DNA of 64,000 bases from UBA2206 sp049303905 (GTDB taxonomy: Bacteria > Patescibacteriota > Minisyncoccia > Moranbacterales > UBA2206): NCBI GenBank assembly GCA_049303905.1, contig JBAQNP010000005.1, positions 62,001 to 126,000 of the forward strand, in the 5' to 3' direction. This document shows, in pieces, positions 37,027-45,785 of the stretch. A model generated the notes under the pieces. The model saw only the letters and a list, made by a program, of their open reading frames with translations. It did no database searches and was not told the DNA's origin. How positions within the stretch are numbered: position 1 is the stretch's first letter; every line of letters starts with the position of its first letter. Made by a program: the position numbers and the translations under genes.

Positions 37027-37986
37027 TTAATTTAGCACTTCTTCGACTTTCACCCCAATCACGCCGGCGCCAAGACTTGCAATCTTAGCGAAAGCCACCT
37101 TATCTAAGTCAATTATACGCCCTTTTCCTTGTGGTCCATAGTCATTAATTTGCACTACGATGGATTTGCCATTGGCGGTATTGGTCACTTTAGCATAATT
37201 TCCCTTGGGAATGGTAGTTGAAGCGGCAAACATTCCGCCTCTATAAGCATACCATGTTCCTTGCCCTTTGGCAGCTCCGCCCAATTTCATATAAGTTCCT
37301 TGGGTTTCAATTTGAGATACAGGATCTTTCGTAATATTTTTTTCCAATACCACTCTGGAAATTTCTTTGCCATTTTTGTAAGTGATTTTATATTTTACTT
37401 CGATTATTCCTTTTTCTCCTTTTTGCGTGACTATTTTTTCTCTCCAACCAAGTTTGGAATCATTTTTGGCAATTGTTTTGAAATCGATATCTTCTTTTTC
37501 AATTTTTTCTTCCACGTTTATTCTAGTTACAATAATCTTAGAATTATTTTCTACCGGATAGCTTAGACGTGGTTCGGTTTTGTCTAATCTTGTGAGGATA
37601 ACATTATTTTCTTTCAAAGCTTCGCTGATATTTTTCCCTAACGCATAAGTTTCAATTTCTTTTCCATCAACTTCAATTTTTATTTTCGCTGCTCTTCGAA
37701 TTTCAATTTTTGAGCCGGAAAAAATTCTAGCATTAATTTCCGGAACGATTTGATCATGCTCAGTTAATGCTATATTTTCATCTCTCAGAAAATCAGAAAT
37801 TGAATTAGAAGAAGTAGAGGTTTTAAAAACCAAACCATTGTCGTGCAGAAGAATTGTTTTTTTGTAATTTGGATTCTCAGAAAAAATTCTTTTCTTTGAT
37901 AGAGGAGAAAATTTATATGTAAAAAACAAAAAAACTAAAATAAAAAATAACCATAAAATTTTTCGCAATCTTTTTCGGGGTTTCAT
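37027..37986 (-). CDS. Exported DUF348-G5-RlpA-like (double-psi beta-barrel) protein
   Basis: A 319-residue protein with an N-terminal membrane anchor (ILWLFFILVFLFFTYKF), two DUF348 repeats (around HDNGLVFKTSTSSNSISDFLRDENIALTEHDQIV and KIEVDGKEIETYALGKNISEALKENNVILTRLDKTEP), a G5-like domain (VTQKGEKGIIEVKYKITYKNGKEISRVVLEK) and a C-terminal RlpA-like barrel (GQGTWYAYRGGMFAASTTIPKGNYAKVTNTANGKSIVVQINDYGPQ). This layout is typical of Rpf-type wall-remodelling proteins. Confidence 0.85.
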   Translation of the reverse strand: MKPRKRLRKILWLFFILVFLFFTYKFSPLSKKRIFSENPNYKKTILLHDNGLVFKTSTSSNSISDFLRDENIALTEHDQIVPEINARIFSGSKIEIRRAAKIKIEVDGKEIETYALGKNISEALKENNVILTRLDKTEPRLSYPVENNSKIIVTRINVEEKIEKEDIDFKTIAKNDSKLGWREKIVTQKGEKGIIEVKYKITYKNGKEISRVVLEKNITKDPVSQIETQGTYMKLGGAAKGQGTWYAYRGGMFAASTTIPKGNYAKVTNTANGKSIVVQINDYGPQGKGRIIDLDKVAFAKIASLGAGVIGVKVEEVLN

Positions 37987-37995
37987 AATGTATGT

Positions 37996-38733
37996 TTATT
38001 TAATCAGATTCCAGGTAAAATCAAAAAACTTTATAAAAGTTTGGGCTAGTTCTGGACTTTCAATCATAATCCCACTTTCATCTTTGAGAAATCCAATTAG
38101 GGATATTCGACTTGGACAAGCGCTGATGCGTCCGGTTATCGAACCCATACTTTCAGGCAAGTATTTAGTTGCAAGATTGGTAAATTGATTTCCATATTTT
38201 TCAAGATATGGAATTAGATCAGCGCTACCAATCATCTGAGTTTCAATCCCCATTTCTTGTCTTTGCTGAGCATATAGAATTCTAAAGTCGGCGTCAACAC
38301 TATAGAAAGATGCGCCAGCCACTGTACGAAGGATTTTTTCTTCTTTATTTTTATAATAACTCAGTTCGTCCAAAAATAGTTGCTGAATCCCTTTTCTGCC
38401 ATTGTAATATTTGACTTTGGCGACATTATCTATTTTTTGCATAAAAGCTTCAAATTGCGGGATGGCGTGCAAAAAAACGAGATTATTGTTTTGAAGTTTG
38501 TCAAAAAGTTGTCTAGGATGAACGGCTTGCAGGCTTCTTTCGGCCAAATTCTGGCTAATTAAGCCTTTTTTGCTCATTTTTTCAACAATTAGGTAAAGCG
38601 TCGTTCTCTTTAGGTTGGTTTCTTTGGCAAGTTGCGTGTAGTTGGCTTTTCCGAGTTTTAGAAGCGCCAAATATACCGCTGATTGGTCTTTTGGTATGTC
38701 TAAATTAGAGAGTATATTTTCGAGATGTTCCAT
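37996..38733 (-). CDS. TrmB-family transcriptional regulator
   Basis: A 245-residue protein. The N-terminal winged helix (LDIPKDQSAVYLALLKLGKANYTQLAKETNLKRTTLYLIVEKMSKKGLIS) is of the TrmB type. The C-terminal part, with FLDELSYYKNKEEKILRTVAGASFY, resembles the effector domain of TrmB-like regulators. It lies opposite pncB across a 236-bp region, with a palindrome just before its start, so it probably controls itself and perhaps pncB. Confidence 0.82.
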   Translation of the reverse strand: MEHLENILSNLDIPKDQSAVYLALLKLGKANYTQLAKETNLKRTTLYLIVEKMSKKGLISQNLAERSLQAVHPRQLFDKLQNNNLVFLHAIPQFEAFMQKIDNVAKVKYYNGRKGIQQLFLDELSYYKNKEEKILRTVAGASFYSVDADFRILYAQQRQEMGIETQMIGSADLIPYLEKYGNQFTNLATKYLPESMGSITGRISACPSRISLIGFLKDESGIMIESPELAQTFIKFFDFTWNLIK

Positions 38734-38740
38734 GGTTTTG

Positions 38741-38759
38741 ATGACGAAATTATCGTCAT
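38741..38759. promoter_or_regulatory. 19-bp perfect palindrome upstream of the TrmB-type regulator (candidate operator)
   Basis: ATGACGA AATTA TCGTCAT, arms 38741-38747 and 38753-38759, 7 bp from the regulator's ATG. The position suits an autoregulatory operator. A terminator is unlikely because no T-run follows. Confidence 0.55.
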
Positions 38760-38825
38760 TAAGTATATCATAGCATTTAATTTATTTCAAATAAAGCAAA
38801 ATATAAATATATATTTACATAAATC

Positions 38826-38854
38826 TTGTCAAAACTCTAATTTTGGTGTATATT
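38826..38854 (+). promoter_or_regulatory. Promoter candidate for pncB
   Basis: TTGTCA (38826-38831) and TATATT (38849-38854) separated by 17 bp on the + strand; start near 38861, leaving a leader of about 148 nt before the ATG at 39009. Confidence 0.5.
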
Positions 38855-39008
38855 GAAATACTAAGATAAAAAATGAATCAAAATAATAAGCTAGTATAAT
38901 AATAAAGTATGGTAAAATAAAATCATAACGAAGATTTTAAATAAAGAGTGTTTTAAATACAATAAGAATTTGAATTTGAATTTTAATTTATTATTAAACA
39001 ATAAAAGT

Positions 39009-40379
39009 ATGAATAATCTTTTTGAATTATCTGATTTACCATTAACACAATTTGCCTCAAGCTTTGCACAAGGATCTGTTTGGCTTGAAGAAGGAATGGA
39101 TAAGCAAGTCGCCACTTTTGACTTGGTTGTAAGGGAGATGTCGGAATCAAGAAACTATCTTGTGTATGGCGGACTTGAGGAGTTGGTGTTTTATATTCAA
39201 AATTTAAAATATTCCAAAAAACAAATTAAGGTTCTTTTAGATGGAAAGATAATTACAAAGAAATTTGCAAAGTATTTAGAAAAATTTCGTTTTTCTGGGG
39301 ATATACACGCAATGCCCGAAGGCACAATATTTTTTCCAGGTGAACCAATCGTTCGCATCACAGCACCTCTCATAGAAGCATCTCTTATTGAAATTGCTCT
39401 ATTTAATATTACTGTCTCGAATGTTATTTTTCTTTCAAAGGCAGCTAGAATTAAAAGTGCAAGCCAAGGAAAAGGTGTGACACTTGGGATGCAAAGAGGA
39501 CACTCTTTCGAATCAGGGATGAAAGGCTTACGAAGTGGATATATTTGCGGACTACTTACTACTGGTTGGCCAAATTTTGTTCAAAAATATAATTTAGAAC
39601 AAAAAAGAGAATATTTAATCAGTGGTCAACACTTTTTTATCAAATCATTCCCAAATGAGATTGAAGCATTCGAAAAGCTGGCTAAATATTTTCCAAATAA
39701 TACTGGCTTCATGATTGATACATACAATATTGACGAGGGAATATTAAATGCTATTACTGTTGCAAAGGAGCTAAAAAGTAAAGGGAATAATTTACGCTTC
39801 GTTACAATAGATTCGGGTGATTTAATGGTACTATCTAAAAAGACCAGGAAAAGGTTAGATGAAAATAACTTAAAAGAAGTTAAAATTCTTGCAGCTACAA
39901 ACATGAACGAATATAAGATCAAAAAATTGCTAGACAATGGAGCACCGATTGATTTCTTTATCTTAGCAACTGAATATGTGACCGTTTCTGATGCGCCAAC
40001 ACTTGAAGTGGTGTATAAAATGGCAGAGTTAAGGGATGGTAAAAAAATCCGCTATACAGCTAAGTTAGCACAGGGAAAAACTAGTTACCCTGGAAGAAAA
40101 CAGGTGTATCGTAACTTTAAAAACGGCATTATGTTTCAAGATATTGTGGGATTGGAAAATGAAAAACAAGGAGAACCACTGTTGAAAAAATATATTAGCA
40201 AAGGAATCCTGGTTAAAGAATTGCCAAAACTTGATGATATTAAGCGATATTTTAGTCAGCAAATTGAATTGATGCCTCCAAAATTATTAGACATCGAAAA
40301 GCAACAGAAATACCCAGTAGTTATTAGTGATAAAATTATTAAATTATTTAATGAGTTAAAAAATAGTCATCAAAAATAA
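39009..40379 (+). CDS. pncB: Nicotinate phosphoribosyltransferase
   Basis: 456 residues from the ATG at 39009 (MNNLFELSDLPLTQFASSFA). Features: FSGDIHAMPEGTIFFPGEPIVRITAPLIEASLIE, LRFVTIDSGDLMVLSKKTRK (phosphoribosyl-binding), DFFILATEYVTVSDAPTLEVVYKMAEL and KLAQGKTSYPGRKQVYR. It makes nicotinate mononucleotide from nicotinate and PRPP, the first step of the Preiss-Handler NAD pathway. A His in the segment GMQRGHSFESG is likely the phosphorylated or active-site region. A salvage route would suit an organism that takes nicotinate from others. Confidence 0.9.
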   Translation: MNNLFELSDLPLTQFASSFAQGSVWLEEGMDKQVATFDLVVREMSESRNYLVYGGLEELVFYIQNLKYSKKQIKVLLDGKIITKKFAKYLEKFRFSGDIHAMPEGTIFFPGEPIVRITAPLIEASLIEIALFNITVSNVIFLSKAARIKSASQGKGVTLGMQRGHSFESGMKGLRSGYICGLLTTGWPNFVQKYNLEQKREYLISGQHFFIKSFPNEIEAFEKLAKYFPNNTGFMIDTYNIDEGILNAITVAKELKSKGNNLRFVTIDSGDLMVLSKKTRKRLDENNLKEVKILAATNMNEYKIKKLLDNGAPIDFFILATEYVTVSDAPTLEVVYKMAELRDGKKIRYTAKLAQGKTSYPGRKQVYRNFKNGIMFQDIVGLENEKQGEPLLKKYISKGILVKELPKLDDIKRYFSQQIELMPPKLLDIEKQQKYPVVISDKIIKLFNELKNSHQK

Positions 40380-40528
40380 TTCGTTAAAAATGAGCAAAGA
40401 ATATCGGCAAGATTTTGAGGAAGATTGCTTATGTGCCGGGTTTATTATTTGTAAGTGAAAATAAAATAAAGCTTGATAAGTTAAAACTTATAATTAGATT
40501 TGTGAGTAATAAAATAAAGAGTCTTTTT

Positions 40529-42058
40529 TTATTCCGTCTTAAAGCGGTATTGCAAGGCTTCGGCGATGTGGGTGGGGGAAATTTTTTCGGAACTTTCGAG
40601 ATCGGCGATGGTGCGGGCGACTTTGATGATGCGATAATAGGCGCGGGCGCTCAGGTGAAAATTAGAAACCGCTTTTTTCATAAGTTCCAATGATTCAGGC
40701 GTAAGGCGACAGAAATTTTTTATTTGTTCACTGCCCATTTCGCTGTTGGAAATAGTTTGAGATCCGGAAAATCTTTCTTTTTGAATAGCGCGAGCTTTTT
40801 CGACGCGAACTCGGATGTCGCAAGATTTTTCTCCAACAGTGGCATCTTCAGAAAGTTTTTCAAATTTGATGCGCGGGACTTCGACATGGAGATCGATTCT
40901 GTCCATAATCGGTCCGGAAATTTTTCGTTGATATTTTATGATGGAAGCCGGATTGCAGACACAAGTTTTTTCCGGATCAGTGGCATTGCCACAAGGGCAG
41001 GGATTCATTGCGGCGATCAAAGTAAACCTCGCTGGAAATTCCATTGTGCCTTGGGCGCGAGAAATTGTTATTATTCCATCTTCCAGTGGTTGTCTCAAAT
41101 TTTCCAAAACATTGCGAGAGAATTCAGGGAATTCATCCAGAAACAATATTCCACGATGTGAAAGGCTGATTTCTCCAGGGCGAGGAAAGGTTCCTCCACC
41201 AACCAAAGAAACGGAAGAAGCACTGTGATGTGGGGAGCGAAACTGACGTTTGGTGATGAGTGAGTCGGAACGTTTTAGTTGTCCGGCAATGGAAAATATC
41301 TTTGTCACTTCCAAAGCTTCGGGAATGGTGAGTTTGGGCAAAATCGAAGACATGGTTTTGGCGAGAAGGGTTTTTCCACTTCCCGGTGGGCCGTTCAAAA
41401 TCACATTATGTCCTCCGGCAGCCGCAATTTCAAGCGCGCGTTTAGCATGTTCTTGTCCGCGAACGTGTGACATATCCACAAGATAATCATCATAGGAAAA
41501 AAGTTCCTCCAGATTTATTTTTTCCGCGGGAATAATTTTTTGTTCTCCGGAAAGATGATCAATAAGTTCAATGAGAGTACTTACTGGAAAAATTTCTACG
41601 CCAGAAATGACAGAAGCTTCGCCGATATTGTCCTTGGGGATATATAATTCTTTGATATTTTTTTCTTTGGCTAAAATTGCCATTGGAAGCACACCTTTGA
41701 TTGGTCTGACTTTTCCATCCAGCGACAATTCTCCTAGGAATATTTTGTCTTTGAAATCAAAGGTCAATTGATCAGTGGCTAAAAGAAAACCAAGGGCGAT
41801 TGGCAAATCATAAATCGGACCTTCTTTTTTGAGATCAGCCGGAGCCAAATTGACAGTGACGCGTCCAGCGCGATGCGGTGGCAAGAATCCAGAATTTCGA
41901 ATAGCGGCGCTCACACGATCGCGAGATTCTTTGATGGCGGTATCAGGCAGTCCAACAATATTGAATTGATGAAGACCAGCGCTGACTGTGTCTGCTTCCA
42001 CTTCGACGAGCTCGCTTTTGAGTCCGATTGTTGCGGCCGAAAAAACTTTTGAAGACAT
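40529..42058 (-). CDS. comM: ComM/YifB-like Mg-chelatase-family AAA+ protein
   Basis: 509 residues from the ATG at 42058 (MSSKVFSAATIGLKSELVEVEADTVSAGLHQFNIVGLPDTAIKESRDRV), which is the typical start. An upstream in-frame start would add residues from a heptamer repeat. An N-terminal Lon-protease-like fold is followed by AAA+ Walker A NGPPGSGKTLLAKTMSSILP and Walker B GILFLDEFPEF, and a Zn-like CPCG...C.C (NPCPCGNATDPEKTCVC). Family knowledge: ComM promotes branch migration during natural transformation. Confidence 0.93.
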   Translation of the reverse strand: MSSKVFSAATIGLKSELVEVEADTVSAGLHQFNIVGLPDTAIKESRDRVSAAIRNSGFLPPHRAGRVTVNLAPADLKKEGPIYDLPIALGFLLATDQLTFDFKDKIFLGELSLDGKVRPIKGVLPMAILAKEKNIKELYIPKDNIGEASVISGVEIFPVSTLIELIDHLSGEQKIIPAEKINLEELFSYDDYLVDMSHVRGQEHAKRALEIAAAGGHNVILNGPPGSGKTLLAKTMSSILPKLTIPEALEVTKIFSIAGQLKRSDSLITKRQFRSPHHSASSVSLVGGGTFPRPGEISLSHRGILFLDEFPEFSRNVLENLRQPLEDGIITISRAQGTMEFPARFTLIAAMNPCPCGNATDPEKTCVCNPASIIKYQRKISGPIMDRIDLHVEVPRIKFEKLSEDATVGEKSCDIRVRVEKARAIQKERFSGSQTISNSEMGSEQIKNFCRLTPESLELMKKAVSNFHLSARAYYRIIKVARTIADLESSEKISPTHIAEALQYRFKTE

Positions 42059-42095
42059 AAATTCATGAAACATGAAGCATGAAACACGAAACAAT

Positions 42096-42551
42096 CTAGT
42101 TTAATTTTTGTTTCATGTTACATGTTATATGTTGCGTGATTAATATGATTATTCCTATTGTAATATAAATATCTGCGAAATTAAATATGGGCCAGAATTT
42201 TAGGTCGATAAAATCGATGACACAACCGAAGTGGAGCCTGTCAATAATATTAGCTATTGCTCCTGATAAAATTAACAAAAATGAAATAGATGGTATTACT
42301 TTAAAATTTTCAATTTTCAATTTACAATTTTCAATGAATTTTTTAATGTTCAATTTTAAATGATAAATAAAAAATATTAAAAGTATAAAAGCTATTATAA
42401 TAAAAAGATAATTAAATTTTAATCCAAAAGCCAAATTTTCATTGCAAATATAAAATCCGCTTTTAGTGCGGATGATATATTTTGAAATCTGATCAAGCGA
42501 AATTAGAAATAAAAAACAAACAGTATAAATTATTTTTTTATATTTCCCCAT
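42096..42551 (-). CDS. lspA: Lipoprotein signal peptidase
   Basis: A 151-residue membrane protein with DQISKYIIR near the N-terminus, NENLAFGL and the two catalytic Asp motifs: SGAIANIIDRLHFG and FNFADIYITIG. It cleaves signal peptides of lipoproteins in the membrane. The middle (about residues 65-90) is partly encoded by a TTTTCAA heptamer repeat (42309-42337), which lengthens a loop or helix compared with the usual family. Confidence 0.9.
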   Translation of the reverse strand: MGKYKKIIYTVCFLFLISLDQISKYIIRTKSGFYICNENLAFGLKFNYLFIIIAFILLIFFIYHLKLNIKKFIENCKLKIENFKVIPSISFLLILSGAIANIIDRLHFGCVIDFIDLKFWPIFNFADIYITIGIIILITQHITCNMKQKLN

Positions 42552-42567
42552 TCGTGATTATTAGTAT

Positions 42568-42921
42568 TTAGCAGTCAAGACAAACTCGTGCGCTTGGATT
42601 AACCCGAAGTCTTTCTAGCGGAATATCCTTATCACAATTTTCGCATTTTCCATAAGTACCTTTTTCCATCTTTTCCAAAGCATCAAGAACATTTTGTAGT
42701 TGTTTTTCTAAAGAATTTTCTACGGATAAGTTTTGGGAATATTGATCAACTTCAGTTGCATTATCATCTTTATCATCGCCAAGTTCTTCAAAAGAAGTTT
42801 CATAATCCCCCTCTTCCTTGTTGATTGGTTTTGCGATTCGTCCTAAGTTTTTTTCCAAATCTTCTTTCTCATTGAGAAGCATTGCTTTTAGCTCATCTAA
42901 TGTTTTTTGGTCGATAGCCAT
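42568..42921 (-). CDS. DksA/TraR-type zinc-finger protein
   Basis: A 117-residue protein. A coiled-coil N-terminal part (QKTLDELKAMLLNEKEDLEKNLGRI) with EELGDDKDDNATEVDQYSQN is followed by the C4 finger CENCDKDIPLERLRVNPSARVCLDC. Acidic residues at the coiled-coil tip match DksA. Family knowledge: binds the secondary channel of RNA polymerase and adjusts transcription. Shorter than E. coli DksA, as is typical for TraR/DksA-like proteins. Confidence 0.88.
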   Translation of the reverse strand: MAIDQKTLDELKAMLLNEKEDLEKNLGRIAKPINKEEGDYETSFEELGDDKDDNATEVDQYSQNLSVENSLEKQLQNVLDALEKMEKGTYGKCENCDKDIPLERLRVNPSARVCLDC

Positions 42922-42987
42922 AAATTTATTTTAATCTAATTATTACTTAGCTAATACAATTTTAGCAGAGAAAAAGGCTAATGTCTA

Positions 42988-43371
42988 TCAAAGACTGGGA
43001 ATATGTTTTATTTTAGCTTCATTTGTTTCTTTATTTATCCAGACAGAAATAGCATCAAAGCGGTAAGGCGCATTATGTAGATTTTTTGTGCGCAGGTAGA
43101 CACTGGCAATTTTGTCGAGTTTTTTGAGTTTGGTGTAGGTAATATTCTCTTCCGGCAAAGTATTTTTATATTTTTCATATCCCCTAGTTTTGACTTCCAC
43201 AAAAACAATTTCACCATTTTTCAATTCTTTGGCTATAATATCAATTTCTCCCAATCTTCGGCCAAGATTATTTTGAAAATTGCGATCCAAAATTTTGTAG
43301 CCATTATTCTGTAGAAATTTGACGGCGGCATCTTCTCCGAGATTGCCTAAATTTTTAGTTTCAGTAGTCAT
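42988..43371 (-). CDS. YraN/UPF0102 family endonuclease-like protein
   Basis: A 127-residue protein with the restriction-endonuclease-like core LGRRLGEIDIIAKELKNGEIVFVEVKTRG (E-x(n)-D-x(n)-ExK) preceded by GEDAAVKFLQNNGYKILDRNFQN. This is the UPF0102/YraN pattern. Its function in cells is not firmly known; a link to DNA repair or to ComM-related processes has been suggested by gene neighbourhood, and ComM is encoded 1.3 kb downstream. Confidence 0.88.
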   Translation of the reverse strand: MTTETKNLGNLGEDAAVKFLQNNGYKILDRNFQNNLGRRLGEIDIIAKELKNGEIVFVEVKTRGYEKYKNTLPEENITYTKLKKLDKIASVYLRTKNLHNAPYRFDAISVWINKETNEAKIKHIPSL

Positions 43372-43395
43372 GAATATATTATAACAGATTTATAA

Positions 43396-43502
43396 TTTAC
43401 GAAAATACGAATTAAACTAAATTACTAATTCGCCCAGCCTCGACTCGCGAAGACGCTCGTCGACGCGAGGCGGGTACTTTCGCTAGATTCGTATTTTCGT
43501 AA
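43396..43502. repeat. Nested repeat: 65-bp AT-rich palindrome interrupted by a 42-bp GC-rich palindrome
   Basis: Removing 43433-43474 leaves a 65-bp sequence nearly identical to 28383-28447. The inserted 42 bp match the palindrome at 32144-32185. The junctions are ATTCG|...|TACTTTCG with no visible duplication of target bases. Confidence 0.9.
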
Positions 43503-43507
43503 GGATA

Positions 43508-44066
43508 ACAAAAAACACCCTTCTTAGGTGCCTCTAAAATCTAATAAAATTCTCCAACTTCACCCGCCCGATTACGCATAAGGTATGGTAACCGGGCATC
43601 CTATGCCCGTATAATAAATATAATTGACAAGAATGCCCGGTGTTTGTCATGTATTAACATATAATACGGAAATTTTTTAGCCCGGGTGAGAGGCATCGAA
43701 ATTATGATATATATGTATTTTATATACATGCCGTTTTTAGTATTCTTCTGACTTTTTTTGAATACTCTTCTTCTGCCATCCTCTGGCATAAAGCCTTTGG
43801 ATTTAAAGAACTAACTTTTTATTTTTTATTTTTGTTTAAAAAGTTTTTATGACGTGTCCTCTTGAAAATATAACTTTATTTATAGTCTCAAGCGGACACA
43901 TCATTTTTTGTTTTTGTTTTGGGTCTCCAAGGTCAGAAATCTTGGAGCGACTCCTGCGCGTTGGCAGGAATACTTGGACAGCAGAATAGTTTTCAATCGT
44001 AAATAGGGGGAAATTACGATTGAAAACTATTCTGCCATACCGCTGCGCAAGTTTTTAATGTTCAAT
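43508..44066 (-). ncRNA. Candidate hairpin-rich noncoding RNA of about 560 nt
   Basis: On the minus strand a near-consensus promoter (TTGACT 44101-44096, 17 bp, TATAAT 44078-44073) starts transcription near 44066. The region has no convincing gene but a row of strong hairpins: a perfect 22-bp stem (43981-44002 with 44014-44035), CTCCAAG/CTTGGAG (43925-43947), TCCTGC/GCAGGA (43952-43969), an 18-bp near-perfect palindrome at 43850-43903, and GGGCAT/ATGCCC pairs near 43595. TCACCCG/CGGGTGA could close the 3' part. A weak hairpin followed by six T residues at 43511-43530 may end it. A 19-codon ORF (MAEEEYSKKVRRILKTACI) lies inside and could be chance. I cannot match it to tmRNA or RNase P RNA. 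Confidence 0.5.
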
Positions 44067-44252
44067 ATAACTATTATATCAAAAAAATTGGTAAAAGTCA
44101 ATTATGCGCATGAATAATAATTCAGAAGACCATTGTTTATGCAGTTAAATGATATTTTTTGGATAATTTTTCCTCTCTTTACTTTTTTAAAATAAAAATA
44201 GCTATTTTTTAAATGAAATCCTTTATTTCTATTGAGTTATCCACAGGTTATG

Positions 44253-44351
44253 CCGTTATAACTTAAATTATACTATTTTTAAGTGAGTATCATAGGTTTG
44301 TCTAGCAGAATTTCTTGTAAAATACAATTAAAATTGTTTAAGTTATAACGG
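44253..44351. repeat. 99-bp element with perfect 15-bp terminal inverted repeats (copy D)
   Basis: Ends CCGTTATAACTTAAA (44253-44267) and TTTAAGTTATAACGG (44337-44351) are exact inverted copies. It stops 2 bp from the end of the neighbouring gene. A perfect DnaA-box sequence (TTATCCACA) lies just outside the left end near 44238. Bases 44102-44252 otherwise show only AT-rich sequence. Confidence 0.65.
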
Positions 44352-44353
44352 TA

Positions 44354-45631
44354 TTATTCAGATAATCGATCTAAGGCTGAAAATAAGGTAGTTTTAGTAG
44401 TTCCGATGACTAATTTATTCCCAACAAATGCATAATCTAGTGCATAATCATCAGCTGAGGTGATATTCGTATAGCGGACAGCATGATTTTTGTATGTAGC
44501 AGAGGAAAAAGTACTTATAGTAGGCGCAGTTATGGTTGGATAAAGTGGGGATAAGCTAATTGGAAGGCTTTTTTCTTCTTTTGTGAGAGCGGTTTTCATG
44601 AAATTGTCATTTAGTACAGTCAAAAGTAATCCAAATCTTGTTTTGTCGCCGTAATTATAGATATAGAGACTGAAGTCTTGGCCAATTTGAGCGGAAATTC
44701 CCGGAGTTAGGTTTATGCCGAGGGTTGTGGCAAAATCTTGAAAAGTGACAGGGGTGTTTGTTTCGTCAGTTATTAGAAATTCAAAAACTCCTATTTCATT
44801 AGTTGCCAAAACTTTAGTGGTATATTCATTTAGTGTTTGTTTTAGGTTTTCAGCATTAGCCTGAGTCAGATTGATTTGCAAATAGTTGGAATTTTTGGAT
44901 GAAAGAGTTGGGATTGGCGTTGTTTCCTCGGGCAGCGTTTCTTCTTCGGGAAAAGTCGTCTCGGGCTTGTCAATGATAATATCTTTTTGAACCGGAACTG
45001 ATATGCGAGTCATCCAAAAATAGTATCCACCAGCGCTGGCAATTAGAATGACAAAAATCACAACTGCAATGGTAATTGCTTTGCCAATGCCATGATGTGG
45101 TTCGGCAATATTTTCTTTTGGAGTTTCTTGAAAAGTTTTTTGCATAGTAGGCTGAGAATTTTTTGGTATTTCTTGTGATTTGATATTTATTTTTTCTTCA
45201 ACTTTCTTAGCATTAGTTGGTCTTGGCGCAGGCGCAGGAACTTCTCTTGGTGTTTCAACAGCTATTTTTTTTGGAAGTTCTACAGATTCATCAAAATAAA
45301 GGGGCTCATTTTTTGTTTGGGCAATTTTAGGCGCATAATTAGCAGGCTTTTCTTGAGTTTTTGGGGTTTCTGGGCGAAAGAACGGTCCATTTTTTTCCGG
45401 AGAAATATTTTGTGGTTTTGCATCAAAAGAAAATGTTTTTTTTGGCTCAATATTTTCAATCTGAATTTCTTTTTTGAGAGAAGGATTTTGCAATTCTTTT
45501 AAATCTTCTTTCATAGTATGAATTGGAAAATCTTCCAATTTGAAATTGTCTTCATTGAGATTTATTTTTTCATCGCTTGTCTGATTTTTATTTTTTGGAT
45601 CATTTGATCCTTTTGAATTTAGTCCAAACAT
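44354..45631 (-). CDS. Single-pass membrane protein with long Pro-rich cytoplasmic part
   Basis: A 425-residue protein. The first 190 residues are charged and rich in Pro, Lys and Glu (for example VETPREVPAPAPRPTNAKKVEEK), then one membrane helix (IGKAITIAVVIFVILIASAGGYYFW), then an outside domain of about 200 residues (LQINLTQANAENLKQTLNEYTTKVLATNEIGVFEFLI; FLLTVLNDNFM). No family recognised. No catalytic motif is visible. It is a bitopic protein that could link a cytoplasmic machine with the cell surface; this is inference. Confidence 0.6.
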   Translation of the reverse strand: MFGLNSKGSNDPKNKNQTSDEKINLNEDNFKLEDFPIHTMKEDLKELQNPSLKKEIQIENIEPKKTFSFDAKPQNISPEKNGPFFRPETPKTQEKPANYAPKIAQTKNEPLYFDESVELPKKIAVETPREVPAPAPRPTNAKKVEEKINIKSQEIPKNSQPTMQKTFQETPKENIAEPHHGIGKAITIAVVIFVILIASAGGYYFWMTRISVPVQKDIIIDKPETTFPEEETLPEETTPIPTLSSKNSNYLQINLTQANAENLKQTLNEYTTKVLATNEIGVFEFLITDETNTPVTFQDFATTLGINLTPGISAQIGQDFSLYIYNYGDKTRFGLLLTVLNDNFMKTALTKEEKSLPISLSPLYPTITAPTISTFSSATYKNHAVRYTNITSADDYALDYAFVGNKLVIGTTKTTLFSALDRLSE

Positions 45632-45742
45632 TTTGTTAAAAAATAATTTTTATTTTATTGAAATATTATTTGTAGATTCGCATCGCTATTATTATTTTAC
45701 AATAGATTTGAAAATTTGGGAAATGGGATATTTTAAAATTAA

Positions 45743-45781
45743 AAAGCGGAGAGTGATTATTGCATCACCTCCGCTTTTTTT
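45743..45781 (-). terminator. Terminator after pnp (possibly bidirectional)
   Basis: Stem AAAGCGGAG/CTCCGCTTT with an inner GTGAT/ATCAC helix; T-runs follow on both strands. It lies between pnp and the downstream gene, both leftward. Confidence 0.7.
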
Positions 45782-45785
45782 ATTT

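Noticed and set aside
43601..43789. 62-codon ORF on the minus strand in the 43.4-44.35 kb gap
   Set aside because: It overlaps hairpins of the candidate RNA, has an odd composition and no recognisable domain; I treat it as chance.
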